Assembly (NCBI GenBank): GCA_947561715.1
Contig: OX387197.1
Span: 21,540,266 to 21,604,265, forward strand
DNA from: Ascidia mentula
Taxonomy: Eukaryota > Chordata > Ascidiacea > Phlebobranchia > Ascidiidae
Direction of reading: 5' to 3'
Length of the DNA stretch: 64,000 nt
Under the pieces are notes generated by a model. The model was not told the DNA's origin and made no database searches. It worked only from the letters and a program-made list of their open reading frames with translations. The translations under genes and the position numbers were made by a program. Numbering within the stretch: the first letter of the stretch is position 1; the number at the start of each line of letters is the position of its first letter. Below, in pieces: positions 9,637-19,886 of this stretch.

Positions 9637-10111
9637 ATTTATTGGATATATGTTAAGACAAATGGTTTCACAAAATCAAGGCAAAAATTAACATCAACCC
9701 CCTTATATTGCCTAATACAATGTAAGTCTCGCTTTTCTTTTTGCTTCCGCTTACCGTTGAAGTGTCCACCAACTGTGTTGTCATTGTGACAAGCTTATCA
9801 ATGACGTAGAGCCAGATCACCGCCGACATTTTTTTACCGCTATCGCTTGCAGCTTGTTGTTTTCTCCCTTTTTTATTTGATTTTATGTTTTATCGAGCGT
9901 CCCCACAAACAAGCCAAAGCCGACAATTCAGTCGCACCTTACCTAATCGTGAAATCTGATTGTCAGTTTGTAAGGTATTTTTACATTTGCATTACTGTTG
10001 GTTAACTCCGTTGTTGTGTTGTTTTTTAGCGATACCGATGATGCCTGCAAAATACAGGCGAAATGTATATGTCGTAAAAACTTGAAACAGACAGACGACT
10101 TTATCATTTTC
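9637..10111. repeat. Right inverted terminal repeat of the Penelope-like element
   Basis: Partner of the left repeat. It runs from 'atttattggatatatg' to 'gacgactttatcattttc', ending at the target duplication. The plus strand carries the same hammerhead-like core as the minus strand of the left repeat, as expected from the inverted arrangement. Confidence 0.9.
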
Positions 10112-10452
10112 TTCGTTGCGAACATTGTGAAAGAAAGAAACCTAAACGGGATGTAGTGTGGCATGCACAACATATCGATCAGACATGAATGCGCAAGAGG
10201 GAAATAAATTACTTTCACGTCAAAACTGCTGCAGTCGAGCAGTAGTGAATTCGTTTGTAACTTTTGTGTGATTCACATCCTGATTAAAGCTTGTGTAAAG
10301 GCTGGGTATAGTTTTATCCGCCGATAAGTTTTGACGAGGCTGAAAAGGCAAGTCAGAGTGAAATAAGTTTAGTGGTATTTCACTGTGGTAACGATGTTGA
10401 TCCGTAACATATATTTATGTATTCACAGACTCTCTTCAAAAGTAAAACCACC
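10112..10452 (+). repeat. Upstream spacer of transporter unit B (right part)
   Basis: This continues the unit B spacer after the Penelope-like insertion. It has the same 'tattcacag' 3' splice-like signal (ending about 10428) 24 bp before the preferred start codon as in units A and C. Confidence 0.75.
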
Positions 10453-11910
10453 ATGTGTGCAAATTCATCTGACAACGTGACCTGGACTTTGTACACGCGC
10501 CGTTGGGCGTTTTTGGTCGGCCTAGCTGTGCTCCAGTTCTTCGCCGGCATCTCCTTCACAAGCTACGGACAGATCAGCAATTTTTACGTGCTGTTTTTTC
10601 GGGCCACTCACGCACAAGTCGACTGGATCACCAACGCTAGGAACATCAGCGCCATATTGATCACTTTTCCTCTGGCGTGGATGGTTTTTAAGGGAGTGGT
10701 TCGCCTCAGGATAATTATTCTCATCGTGGCGTCGTGTTCCACTTTTGGATTGCTCCTAGTTACCGTGTCCTTGTCAAATCGCTCCTTTTTTCCTATCATT
10801 GTTTTGGGTCAATTGCTTTGCGGCCTGTCTGAAACCGTTGGTATTGCGGTGCCGGGTACATTTGCAGCTGTATGGTTCCCAGAAAGCCAAGTGGGCACGG
10901 CGATAGCCATCAACGTGATGGGTGTAGCAATCGGCGACGGTACAGGGTTTCTTTTGCCTGCGAGTCTCATCTACGTCAAGTCCAGGTTATATAATGCGAG
11001 CACCATTTTTCACAACAATACAAACTTTCTCGAAGAAGCTCAACAATCTTTGCAGATAATGTACGGCTCGTTTTTGACGGTTTCAGCTGCGGTTTCTGCG
11101 TTATTTTACTGGTTTGTCACTGACCGACCGCCTTCCCCTCCAACAGCCGCTCAACAAGCAAAAGATTCAGATAATTCACTGCATCCTTCGCGGGAGTTCT
11201 ACCAAGAGACAAGGCAACTATTTTTAAATCGATCCTACGTATTCGCTTGCGTTGCGCTGGGATTTGTATTTCAAATCGTGCTGCTGGAAAATCTTATGAT
11301 GTCAGAAATCATCGGTGAAAGCACCTTGTTTGGAATTAAACTTAACGCGGGGATCGTAAGTGGATTTGTGATGAGCCTTTACAGCGTCGGGGACACGATA
11401 GGAATCGGAATAGGAGGAAAAGTGGTGAACAAATACAAACGATACAAAGTGCTCGCGATTTTTGGGTCGTCGTTTATGTTTCTGGCGTCTCTTGCAATTG
11501 CGACCTCGGTGTACTACGAACAAATTCATGCCTTATTCTTCAGCAATGCTATGTTTGGTTTGGTCAATGGTGTTACTGAGGTTGTGATCTTTGAAATTGT
11601 CACGCAGCAGACGTACCCCGTGGACGAGACAATAGTTAACACCTGGTTAACCGGAATACAAATGCTCATCGGAATTTACCTTGGCATTTTCGGGCGATTA
11701 ATCTTCACTTCATTTGGAAGTATGGGCGTTTTAGAGTTCCAGAGTCTTTGTCTACTGTTGAGTATTTTGCTTTTGTGTTTCATTTCTCCGCGAAACCGTC
11801 GAATTGAGTATGGATTTGGTGAGGAGAAGGAATGTATGAATAACGACGATACGAGGCAACCACTTTTGGATAATCAGGAGCAAAGCTTCGATAACACAGA
11901 TTCGCGCTAA
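10453..11910 (+). CDS. FLVCR/SLC49-like major facilitator transporter, copy B
   Basis: Intronless, 485 aa from Met at 10453 (497 aa from 10417). The topology is the same as in copies A and C. Differences from A cluster in short patches: GVAIGDG, IYVKSRLYNASTIF, KLNAG for KLDKE, GIQMLIGIYLG for GVQTLIGLCLG, and the last dozen residues. KLNAG is shared with copy C, so A probably changed there. No frame damage is seen, so the gene looks functional despite the nearby insertions. The substrate is unknown; the family moves small solutes such as choline. Confidence 0.9.
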   Translation: MCANSSDNVTWTLYTRRWAFLVGLAVLQFFAGISFTSYGQISNFYVLFFRATHAQVDWITNARNISAILITFPLAWMVFKGVVRLRIIILIVASCSTFGLLLVTVSLSNRSFFPIIVLGQLLCGLSETVGIAVPGTFAAVWFPESQVGTAIAINVMGVAIGDGTGFLLPASLIYVKSRLYNASTIFHNNTNFLEEAQQSLQIMYGSFLTVSAAVSALFYWFVTDRPPSPPTAAQQAKDSDNSLHPSREFYQETRQLFLNRSYVFACVALGFVFQIVLLENLMMSEIIGESTLFGIKLNAGIVSGFVMSLYSVGDTIGIGIGGKVVNKYKRYKVLAIFGSSFMFLASLAIATSVYYEQIHALFFSNAMFGLVNGVTEVVIFEIVTQQTYPVDETIVNTWLTGIQMLIGIYLGIFGRLIFTSFGSMGVLEFQSLCLLLSILLLCFISPRNRRIEYGFGEEKECMNNDDTRQPLLDNQEQSFDNTDSR

Positions 11911-12235
11911 GCCTGTTTGAAGCGGATAGATTAAGAAAGTTAACAATGATTGGTGTTTTGACCCAACTTTCTATGTGTCTGGAGATCTATCACCAACAAC
12001 TGACGTCAACGCGTTTTTGTTTTGTTGGTTCGAGACACATGTTAGTGAGCACAAATACTGGTGGTATAATGTTTGGGGAAACTCAACCACGATACTAACT
12101 GTCTGATCCTGGTATAATGTTACATTCCAGTATGCTATGCAGATTTGTTTTTAACAAACAAAACCTAATTTGGGCCTTAAAACAAACTGTTATTATTGGC
12201 ACATAGCCTTTGTTGTCCAGGTCCCTCAGAAGTTA

Positions 12236-13344
12236 AAATATATCGACTTAAAAGGCCAAATTTTGCTGGGATTGTTTTGAAATAGTCGTTTTCGCACTTA
12301 AAATAAATGTTGAAAGGCGAAATCAAAAGTTTATTTTCATTCAAAACGTACAGTGGAGTGCTTTTGGCCAGTATAGTAGAACGCCATAGGATACTTTCGT
12401 TATGAAACCAAAATCAATGAAGAAGGAAAGTAATTTGATGCTTATACTACAATGAAGACACGTTTTAATGCAACAGTAATTTCAATGGCTTTAGTGGCAA
12501 ACGCAGTTGCAATTAAAGAAATAAACGATTCGTCACATGTGTTTCTTTTGTTTTTGTCATCATAGAACATTTTTCAGTGTAGACAGAAAATCATTGAGAT
12601 TCATATCATTTGTATATGAGGTTTTTCTTTAGTCTATGAAGCAGAAATAATATATTCGGAAATAACTCGTGATGATTGGTGTGCATTATTTGTAGGTCGC
12701 AAAATTGTGTTTTAAGAAAAGAAAGCGTATAACAGCTTGGCCTCGAGGGTGCGGATACTTTTTTTCCAAATAATTTCACATGTGTTTGTCGATTTGAATG
12801 TTGGTATACACCTGATTTTTTCTTTCACTGTTTATAAAATGTATGCTTTTACATGATGGTCTGTCCTAGTGTGTTGTATACGTGAAGCTCTCAAGAAAAT
12901 TGCATTCCTATCCCTCAACGGCCAGCGAAAGACTTGTTGAGAAGTCGTTTTGCAAAAAATGCATTCAAGATCCATCAATATTCGTTGCGAACATTGCGAA
13001 AGAAAGAAAGAAACCTAACCGGGATGTAGTGTGGCATGTACAACAAATCGATCAGAGAGGAATGCGCATAGCGGGAAATAAATCACTTCCACGTCTAAAC
13101 TGCTGCACAGCACAAACCTGCTGGAGTCACGCAGTATTGCAATTCGATTGTAACTTTTCTGTGCGTAACATTCTGTATAAAGCTTGTGTAAAGGCTGGGT
13201 ATAGTTTTATCCGCCGATAAGTTTTGACGGGGCTAAAAAGGCAAGTCAGGGTGAAATAAGTTTAGTGGTATTTCACTGTGGTAACGATGAGAATCCGTAA
13301 CATATTTTATGTATTCACAGACTCTCTTCAAAAGTAAAATCACC
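12236..13344 (+). repeat. Upstream spacer of transporter unit C
   Basis: Uninterrupted version of the spacer. It serves as the empty-site reference for the insertions in unit B: 'cgttgcgaacattgcg' at about 12982 and a single 'aatttcacatgtgt' at about 12772. The open frame at 12882-13220 is not preserved in units A or B, so I do not call it a gene. Confidence 0.75.
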
Positions 13345-14826
13345 ATGTGTGCAAATTCATCTGACAACGTGACCTGGACTTTGTACACGCGCCGTTGGGC
13401 GTTTTTGGCCGGTCTAGCTGTGCTCCAATTCTTTGGCGGCATCTCCTTCACAAGCTACGGACAGATCAGCGACTTTTACGTGCTGTTTTTTCGGGCTTCT
13501 CACGCACAGGTCGACTGGATCACCAACGCAAGGAACATCAGCGCCATATTAATCACCTTTCCTCTGGCGTGGATGGTTTTTAAGGGAGTGGTTCGCCTCA
13601 GGATAATTATTCTCATCGTGGCGTCGTGTTCCACTTTTGGATTGCTCCTAGTTACCGTGTCTTTGTCAAATCGCTCCTTTTTTTCTGTCATTGTTTTGGG
13701 TCAATTGCTTTGCGGCCTGTCTGAAACCGTTGGTATTGCGGTGCCGGGTACATTTGCAGCTGTATGGTTCCCAGAAAGCCAAGTGGGCACGGCGATAGCC
13801 ATCAACGTGATGGGTGTAGGAATCGGCGACGGTACAGGGTACATTTTGCCAGCCATTCTCATCTACGGCAAGTCCAGGTTATATAATGCGAGCACCATTT
13901 TGCACAATAGTACAAACTTTCTCGAAGAAGCTCAACAATCTTTGCAGATAATGTACGGCTCGTTTTTGGCGGTTTCAGCTGCGGTTTCTGCCTTATTTTA
14001 CTGGTTTGTCACTGACCGACCGCCTTCCCCTCCAACAGCCGCTCAACAAGCAAAAGACTCGGTTAATTCACTGCATCCTCCGCGGGAGTTCTACCAAGAG
14101 ACAAGGCAATTGTTTTTAAATCGATCCTACGTATTCGCTTGCGTTGAGCTGGGATTTGTATTTCAAATCGTGCTGCTGGAAAATCTTATGATGTCAGAAA
14201 TCATCGGTGAAAGCACCTTGTTTGGCATTAAACTTAACGCGGGGATCGTAAGTGGATTTGTGATGAGCCTTTACAGCGTCGGGGGAACGATTGGATTCGG
14301 GATCGGTGGAAAAGTGGTGAACAAATACAAACGATACAAAGTGCTCTCGATTTTTGGGTCGTCGTTTATGTTTCTGGCGTCTCTTGCAATTTTGGTCTCG
14401 GTGTACTACGAACAAATTCATGCCTTATTCTTCAGCAATGCTATGTTTGGTTTGGTCAACGGCGTTACCGTGGTTGTGATCTTTGAAATTGTCACGCAGC
14501 AGACGTACCCCATGGACGAGACAATGGTTAACACCTGGTTAACCGGAATACAAATGCTTATCGGACTTTGTCTTGGCATTTTCGGGCGATTGATCTTTAC
14601 CGCATTTGGAAGTATGGGCGTTTTAGGGTTTCAGAGTCTTTGTCTACTGTTTGGCATTTCGCTTTTGTGTTTCATTTCTCCTCGAAACCGTCGACTTGAG
14701 TATGGATGTGGTGACGAGGAGGAAAGTATGACCAATGGCGATGCGAGACAACCACTTATGGATGATCAGGAGCAAAGCTTCGATACGACAGATTCGTGCT
14801 TGGCCTGTTTGAAGCAGATAGATTAA
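13345..14826 (+). CDS. FLVCR/SLC49-like major facilitator transporter, copy C
   Basis: Intronless, 493 aa from Met at 13345 (505 aa from 13309). It is the most divergent of the three copies: AGLAVLQFFGGISF, SDFYVLFFRASH, GYILPAILIYGKSR, FACVELGF (a charged Glu where A and B have Ala in a membrane segment), GGTIGFGIGG and SLAILVSV. The stop codon that ends A and B is replaced by sense sequence here, adding CLACLKQID to the tail. Upstream signals are as in the other copies. All three lie in the same orientation about 2.9-3.1 kb apart after removing insertions. Confidence 0.9.
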   Translation: MCANSSDNVTWTLYTRRWAFLAGLAVLQFFGGISFTSYGQISDFYVLFFRASHAQVDWITNARNISAILITFPLAWMVFKGVVRLRIIILIVASCSTFGLLLVTVSLSNRSFFSVIVLGQLLCGLSETVGIAVPGTFAAVWFPESQVGTAIAINVMGVGIGDGTGYILPAILIYGKSRLYNASTILHNSTNFLEEAQQSLQIMYGSFLAVSAAVSALFYWFVTDRPPSPPTAAQQAKDSVNSLHPPREFYQETRQLFLNRSYVFACVELGFVFQIVLLENLMMSEIIGESTLFGIKLNAGIVSGFVMSLYSVGGTIGFGIGGKVVNKYKRYKVLSIFGSSFMFLASLAILVSVYYEQIHALFFSNAMFGLVNGVTVVVIFEIVTQQTYPMDETMVNTWLTGIQMLIGLCLGIFGRLIFTAFGSMGVLGFQSLCLLFGISLLCFISPRNRRLEYGCGDEEESMTNGDARQPLMDDQEQSFDTTDSCLACLKQID

Positions 14827-15421
14827 GAAAGTTAACAATGATCGGTTGTTTTGACGCCAACTTTCTGTTTGTCTGGGGATCTTTCACCAACAATTGACGT
14901 TAACGCGTTGTTTTTTTGTTGGTTCGAGTCAATTTTAGTGAGCACAAATACTGGTGGTATAATGTTTGGGGACACTCAACCGCGATACGAACTGACTGAT
15001 ACTGGTATAATGCTGCGTTCCAGAATGCCAGGTAGATTTGTGTTCAACAAACAAAACCTAATTGGGGCATTAAAACAAACTGTTATTATTGACACATTGC
15101 CTCTGTTGTCCGGGTCCCACAAAACCCACTTAATGCTGCTTTTTTACATGTTTTCTGGACGAATCAAAATGTTGTTAAAGCCGTTTTTTGTACACCTGAT
15201 CGGTATGAGTGTCATATGCAGTGGTGAATAGTAACTTGGATATATTCGGAATTTATCCTTCAACAATTTTGAACAGTTAATTTCCATGGAAGCAGAGGAA
15301 AAACATGTAGCCGTTTAATAACCAGTACCCCATCAAAGCAAAATCAACATCGATGGTTGCCGACCCCAAATTATCACACCATGACAACCAACGCTCAGTG
15401 AGGTTAAAGTAACAGCATGAT
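14827..15421. other. 3' flank of unit C and short convergent gap
   Basis: Homology to the other 3' flanks runs to about 15130 ('attgacacattgcctctgttg'). Beyond that is unique sequence up to the 3' end of the Sm B gene, which converges from the other strand. I see no gene here. Confidence 0.6.
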
Positions 15422-15427
15422 TTTATT
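15422..15427 (-). terminator. Poly(A) signal for the Sm B gene
   Basis: AATAAA on the minus strand, about 290 bp beyond the Sm B stop codon. It is the only canonical hexamer in that stretch. Confidence 0.5.
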
Positions 15428-15712
15428 CAACGCACGGAAGTGGGTCGTTTTATACTTTCTAACCGCAAACATAACAGCGCAAAACACCACCAGCGAGGTC
15501 GACGTCGCCATGAAAAAAAGGTCGACGTTAGATGGCGCCAAAGCACTGCATTTGGAAATCCAAAACGCTGCAGGCAACCATATGTAAAGGGGACGAAAAA
15601 AAGCCCTTTCAAACTAATGCATTAGTATATAAAAACCAATGCCACGCTGGTACATGCAAAAGCTCTGTTTGGTTTGGCAGTTCTAAAAGCAGAAACTCCA
15701 CAAAGAAAAGTT

Positions 15713-17735
15713 TTAGTAACCAAAGCCACGGCCATAGCCACCCCGACCCATTCCAGGGGGTGGTGGACGCATTCCTGGTGGTGGGCCAAATCCTCCTCTT
15801 TGTGGAGCCATAGTTCCAGGAGCCGGGCCACCTACTGCATGCATTGGGCCCTGTAATCCTGGAGCAGGACCCCCAGGGCCACCCATTCCTCTGCCTGCAG
15901 CTCTGCCTTGACCTGGCCCACGATTGGGTATTCCAGGCACACCCATGCCTTTCTGTAAATCACATAGTCATGTTATTAATATAGTCACAGAACATGTGAA
16001 TAATTACGTTATCAGAGCACCACTGGCCTGCAATAGAAGTTGTATTTTTAAAACGAAAACAGTAAAACCATTTTAGTTTCAAAAAAAGTAACCTATTCAA
16101 AGGTCTGTAATAATCAATCTGTTACTGAAGGCACTTATGCTGTCTGTCATATTGACTATTGTTGCATGACAACCAAAATATAAAAAAAAGTTTTTTTTGT
16201 GGATTTATTTTACCGTATAGCTTTCTGTGTTTATTTGCAAATTCGAATTTGCAGAAACTGAGGATGCCAGTTCAGGCGAAATTGATTTTTACTAATAAAT
16301 CAGCTGACTCAATTCGAAACTTCTGCTAGTTTCATTGAATTCTTAATACTAAATAGGAGATTGGTGTTGTTGATTAGTAAACAATGCCAACCAGAGGGCT
16401 AGATTCGGAACAAACTAAGGGAACAGTGTTTGTAGAAGTTTTGCATAACAAATTATGATACTATTTGTCTTAGTACTTGCCCTCAGTTAATAAAACAAAT
16501 GCATGCAAATTGGTGAAATTGCGAAAAACAACCACAGGCAAACGCAAAAAAAAAGATGTGTACCACAACAAGAAATATTTTTACTTACTCCAGATGGGGG
16601 TGGGCCTTCAACCGACATCGAAACCAGGTGTTCTCCTCTCAAAAGCACTAATCCTAAGGTACGTTTCTCATCCCGGTCAGCAGCACCTTTTTTAGGTCGA
16701 ATGCGTCGGAATTCATCGCAATCCACAAGAATTAAGTTCATGTGTTTATCGAATGCTTTAAATGTTCCAATAAATATTCTACCATCCTGCAGCACAAAAT
16801 TCAACTTTTAAACAATCAATCAAAATAGTCGTGATAGTGGCAAAATATACCAGATCATTGGTAACAAAACGACCTGCACTTGTTGTGAATTTTTATCGGT
16901 AATCCAGAGAAAAAAATTATCCTGGTTAATGCATTAACACATGAAAAATGCTTGCTACTTCATACAATCAACGGCTTCCAAAAAAAATCCTCTTTGCACA
17001 TTACCAACTTTTCAATCTGATATATTACACAATTGTGAGAGGCAGATATATATATATATATATCAGACAACACAGTTTATCGCACACTTTTGAACAGAAC
17101 CTCAATGTTAATTTTTCCCACATAAACATGAAAATCATAACTTGCGGCATGCTTCAGACCTGTTACCATATTTGAGAAATGTGAATGGTCTAAACCAGTG
17201 TTTCCCAACCGGTGGTAGGCATCAGCAATCCAGGTGCTTTCCGTAATTTGCAAATTTAAGAAATCGTAAATGATCTCGAAATATTTGTTACTTTATTCCC
17301 TAGGTTACTTTGTAACACTCAATTAGGTGATATGCGTCGAAATTGTTTTACCTCCATGTGGTATGCAACCACAAGAAGGTTGGGAATCACTGGTTTTGAC
17401 TAACAACATTTCAACCCAACATTTTTCTTTACATCTAATGAAGGTAAGAAAATGTTTGGTGTTGATGAACCAATAATGTTCATTTTCCTCCACCCAAATT
17501 ACAAGCTTTTCAATCTGGTCTCCAATACAACCATTTACTAACAAATGTATTTAAATATAGCAGTTGTCAATATCCTTTAACTAACTTTATACCTGTAAGA
17601 TGCATCGCATACGAAAGTTGATGTGGTTGTTTAACTTTGAGCCTCCTCGTGGAGCCTGGAATGCAAACAAACAACGATTACAAACTTTCCCAACTTTCTT
17701 AAATTTAGTTACTTTGAAAAAAAATATCTTACCAT
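15713..17735 (-). CDS. SNRPB: Small nuclear ribonucleoprotein Sm B/B'
   Basis: Core Sm protein B of the spliceosomal snRNP heptamer ring. Coding exons on the minus strand: 17735-17733 (the ATG alone), 17655-17593, 16786-16589 and 15952-15713, giving 167 aa, all in phase. The Sm1 and Sm2 motifs are clear: [39 protein letters not shown] and [21 protein letters not shown]. The tail carries RG repeats ([19 protein letters not shown]), the type methylated and read by SMN/Tudor proteins, and a proline-rich [13 protein letters not shown], which in vertebrates binds WW/GYF domains. The tail is shorter than in vertebrates (about 240 aa in total there). The start codon is separated from the rest by an intron. 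Confidence 0.95.
17046..17063. repeat. (AT)9 microsatellite
   Basis: Simple AT repeat inside the second intron of the Sm B gene. Confidence 0.9.
17196..17392. mobile_element. hAT-like miniature inverted-repeat element (197 bp)
   Basis: The left end CAGTGTTTCCCAACC and right end GGTTGGGAATCACTG are inverted repeats with one mismatch, and match the common hAT terminal pattern. The 8-bp flanks 'gtctaaac' and 'gttttgac' agree at 5 of 8 positions, consistent with an aged 8-bp target duplication. It lies in an intron of the Sm B gene and has no coding capacity. Confidence 0.75.
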
Positions 17736-19309
17736 TATGTGTACAGGTCGATTTTTAGAAAAAAACTGGCAAAGCAATACCAGTGCAAAAATATTTACTG
17801 CTGTCAACGCGAACAGAGCAAAGTAAAAAGGCGAACGTTTATAAGGCGATCAGGCGTGTTTAGAAAAATAACTAAACGGAGATTTTAGGAGTACAGTTAC
17901 TAAAATGACGAAAGATCAAGTAAAACAAACAGTGAAAAAGCTCATAGATTTGCACAATTAATTGCAAGCAAGCAAATTAACAAATGTTTTATTTTGATAT
18001 TGTGTACCATTTATGAATAACACATTTTATTGTAAAACCTAGCCCCTACAATGGTTACGTCAAAGTATTCACAGCGAAAGCGCGCTTTTATATTGTCATA
18101 AATGTTTCGATTTGTTTTACAAAGATTATTGTTACATGTGAAAAAAATGTACATTTCCACAACCAATCGATTCAGTCCTAGACACAACTTGGATGGATCA
18201 AGGTACTTGTTCATGCAAGGATTTGTGTTATAGCAAGCGATTTGTTGTTTTTCTTCTTTACATAGAAAATCCGTGGATCCAAAACAACAGGCTCTGTTTT
18301 GTACCTAAAACTTCGTTTGCAGCAACATCTTTACCAAAACTTATAATTAAAATAGTACAGTCATACACGTGTTCCTACATGAATACCCATAAATCCTTCC
18401 ACCACGCAAACTGGACAATTTTCTAAAACTTTATTTCAATTCACAAAAAGCAATTGCCAACAAAAATCTCGCCGTAACGAGATGCAAGGACAAGCACGAG
18501 TTAAGGGCACTTCACTTGAACAAACGTTCGGATAAATCGGGCTTACGCCGGAAAGTTAGGCGGTCGCAATGAGACGACCATATTGACGGCAAGGTACGAT
18601 GAACAAAAAGATAATGTCCATTTGTTTGACAAAAATCACAAACAATGCACGAGCAAAAGTCGCAGAACAATTTGATTGTTGGGCTTTGTTAAGTTGTGAT
18701 AAGCTGCAAAATACGTCATCGCAACGTTAAACGGAGTCGCATCAATGTGAGCGACGAACCGGTGCCGGAAACTGAATGCTGAACAGACGCGAAGATTGTG
18801 CTATTTTTGAATGGCGTCAATCACATATAAGGCTTCTATTCGTGAAGAACTTGAAAGCATGGGCGCATTCAGTTTAGTGAGGAACATATGAGGATCAAAA
18901 TCAGTTAAAGATCCACATGAGTACAACACCAAACAAACCCACATATGCCATAGTAATGGGTTTGGACTTTGTTATCACGGGAAGTTAATCTTCGTGATTA
19001 TTATGAGGCGTTTTAGACCAATGGAAATCGCTGCATCACGACGCCCCAAACATTCTGTAATACTGTTAAAAGTGTAATTTTGCCCGGAAAAAAAGTTGAC
19101 ATGACGGCGAAAAAGGAACACGATACGTGGAAGGTCCGCAATGATAAACGAAAGGCGAGAACATGTTTGTGGGCGAGAGAAAACAGAAAAAAAGGTGTTA
19201 AGCGATTCGTGACGGGAAAAGAATTAAAATGTTCAAACACGCAAGTCTGTTTGTGAAACTTCATCGATTGAAAAAAGCTAAAATGATTTATGGTCAATTC
19301 ATCGTAAGC
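17736..19309. other. Intergenic stretch between SNRPB and MAP2K genes
   Basis: It holds the SNRPB promoter side and the kinase 3' side. A minus-strand AATAAA at about 18431-18436 could end a long kinase 3' UTR. No exon-like block is seen. Confidence 0.4.
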
Positions 19310-19532
19310 CAGGGTTTTCCAAACTTTATGGGCCATTGACCCCAATTTGTGAATCCATTTTTCCCCGGATTCCCAGTCTTACGATATATTAATTTTTCGC
19401 CCAATCAGCATTAAAGGCAATAGAAAACATAAAATAAATAACGCAACAACCTGGATTTATGATCGCAAAAGCTTTCGAAAGAAAGTTTAATATTTTTTGT
19501 TATGTCGTCACGACCCAGTTTGGGGAGCCCTG
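19310..19532. mobile_element. hAT-like miniature inverted-repeat element (223 bp)
   Basis: Left end CAGGGTTTTCCAAACTTTA and right end, reverse complemented, CAGGGCTCCCCAAACTGGG. These are imperfect hAT-type inverted repeats with the usual 'ggacccc'-like interior. Flanking 8-mers 'tcgtaagc' and 'tgataaac' agree at 5 of 8. Non-coding. Confidence 0.7.
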
Positions 19533-19886
19533 TGATAAACGAACAAGATACGTAAATCGGCAAATGAGAGAAAATTGCTGATTTAAAGTGGACACAGTTC
19601 ACTTTTTATCTGAGACGCGGTTCCAGTAACGGCCAACTTGTAACAAGCATCGGGAAGCTTCCTACGAGCGGTAAAAAGTAGAATAAACTATTAAAAGGCG
19701 ACACACACCAAAAAACGACGTTCTGCGCCTTCCACGTGCAGTTTTGCCACGCAAACAGCAAATCGACAGTCGTCAAGTTCACAAAACGATTCGTCAAAAG
19801 GAAAGTAACGATTTCGGGGAGTGCGACCGCAAACCACGCCAGGCGGACATAGTTTTTCTCGTCCGCCAGACGGCGCCCCAGAGCAC

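Larger units (their letters stand above)
7737..10111 (-). mobile_element. Penelope-like retroelement with inverted terminal repeats
   Basis: The 12-mer 'ttcgttgcgaac' flanks it at 7725-7736 and 10112-10123. Joining across it restores the transporter spacer seen in units A and C ('attcgttgcgaacattg'). The coding strand is minus: a reverse transcriptase region (about 9599-8735) is followed by a GIY-YIG endonuclease (8709-8203), the order typical of Penelope-like elements. Ends are long inverted repeats (7811-8292 and 9637-10111), with about 74 bp of unmatched sequence at the left edge. The coding part looks broken into a few pieces. Repeat arms still match closely, so the insertion is fairly young. 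Confidence 0.9.

Noticed and set aside
12882-13220. 112-aa plus-strand frame upstream of copy C
   Set aside because: The same spacer in units A and B does not keep the frame, so it is not a shared gene or leader protein.
17905-17960. Very short plus-strand frame MTKDQVKQTVKKLIDLHN
   Set aside because: Eighteen codons with no splice or expression evidence; cannot be separated from chance.
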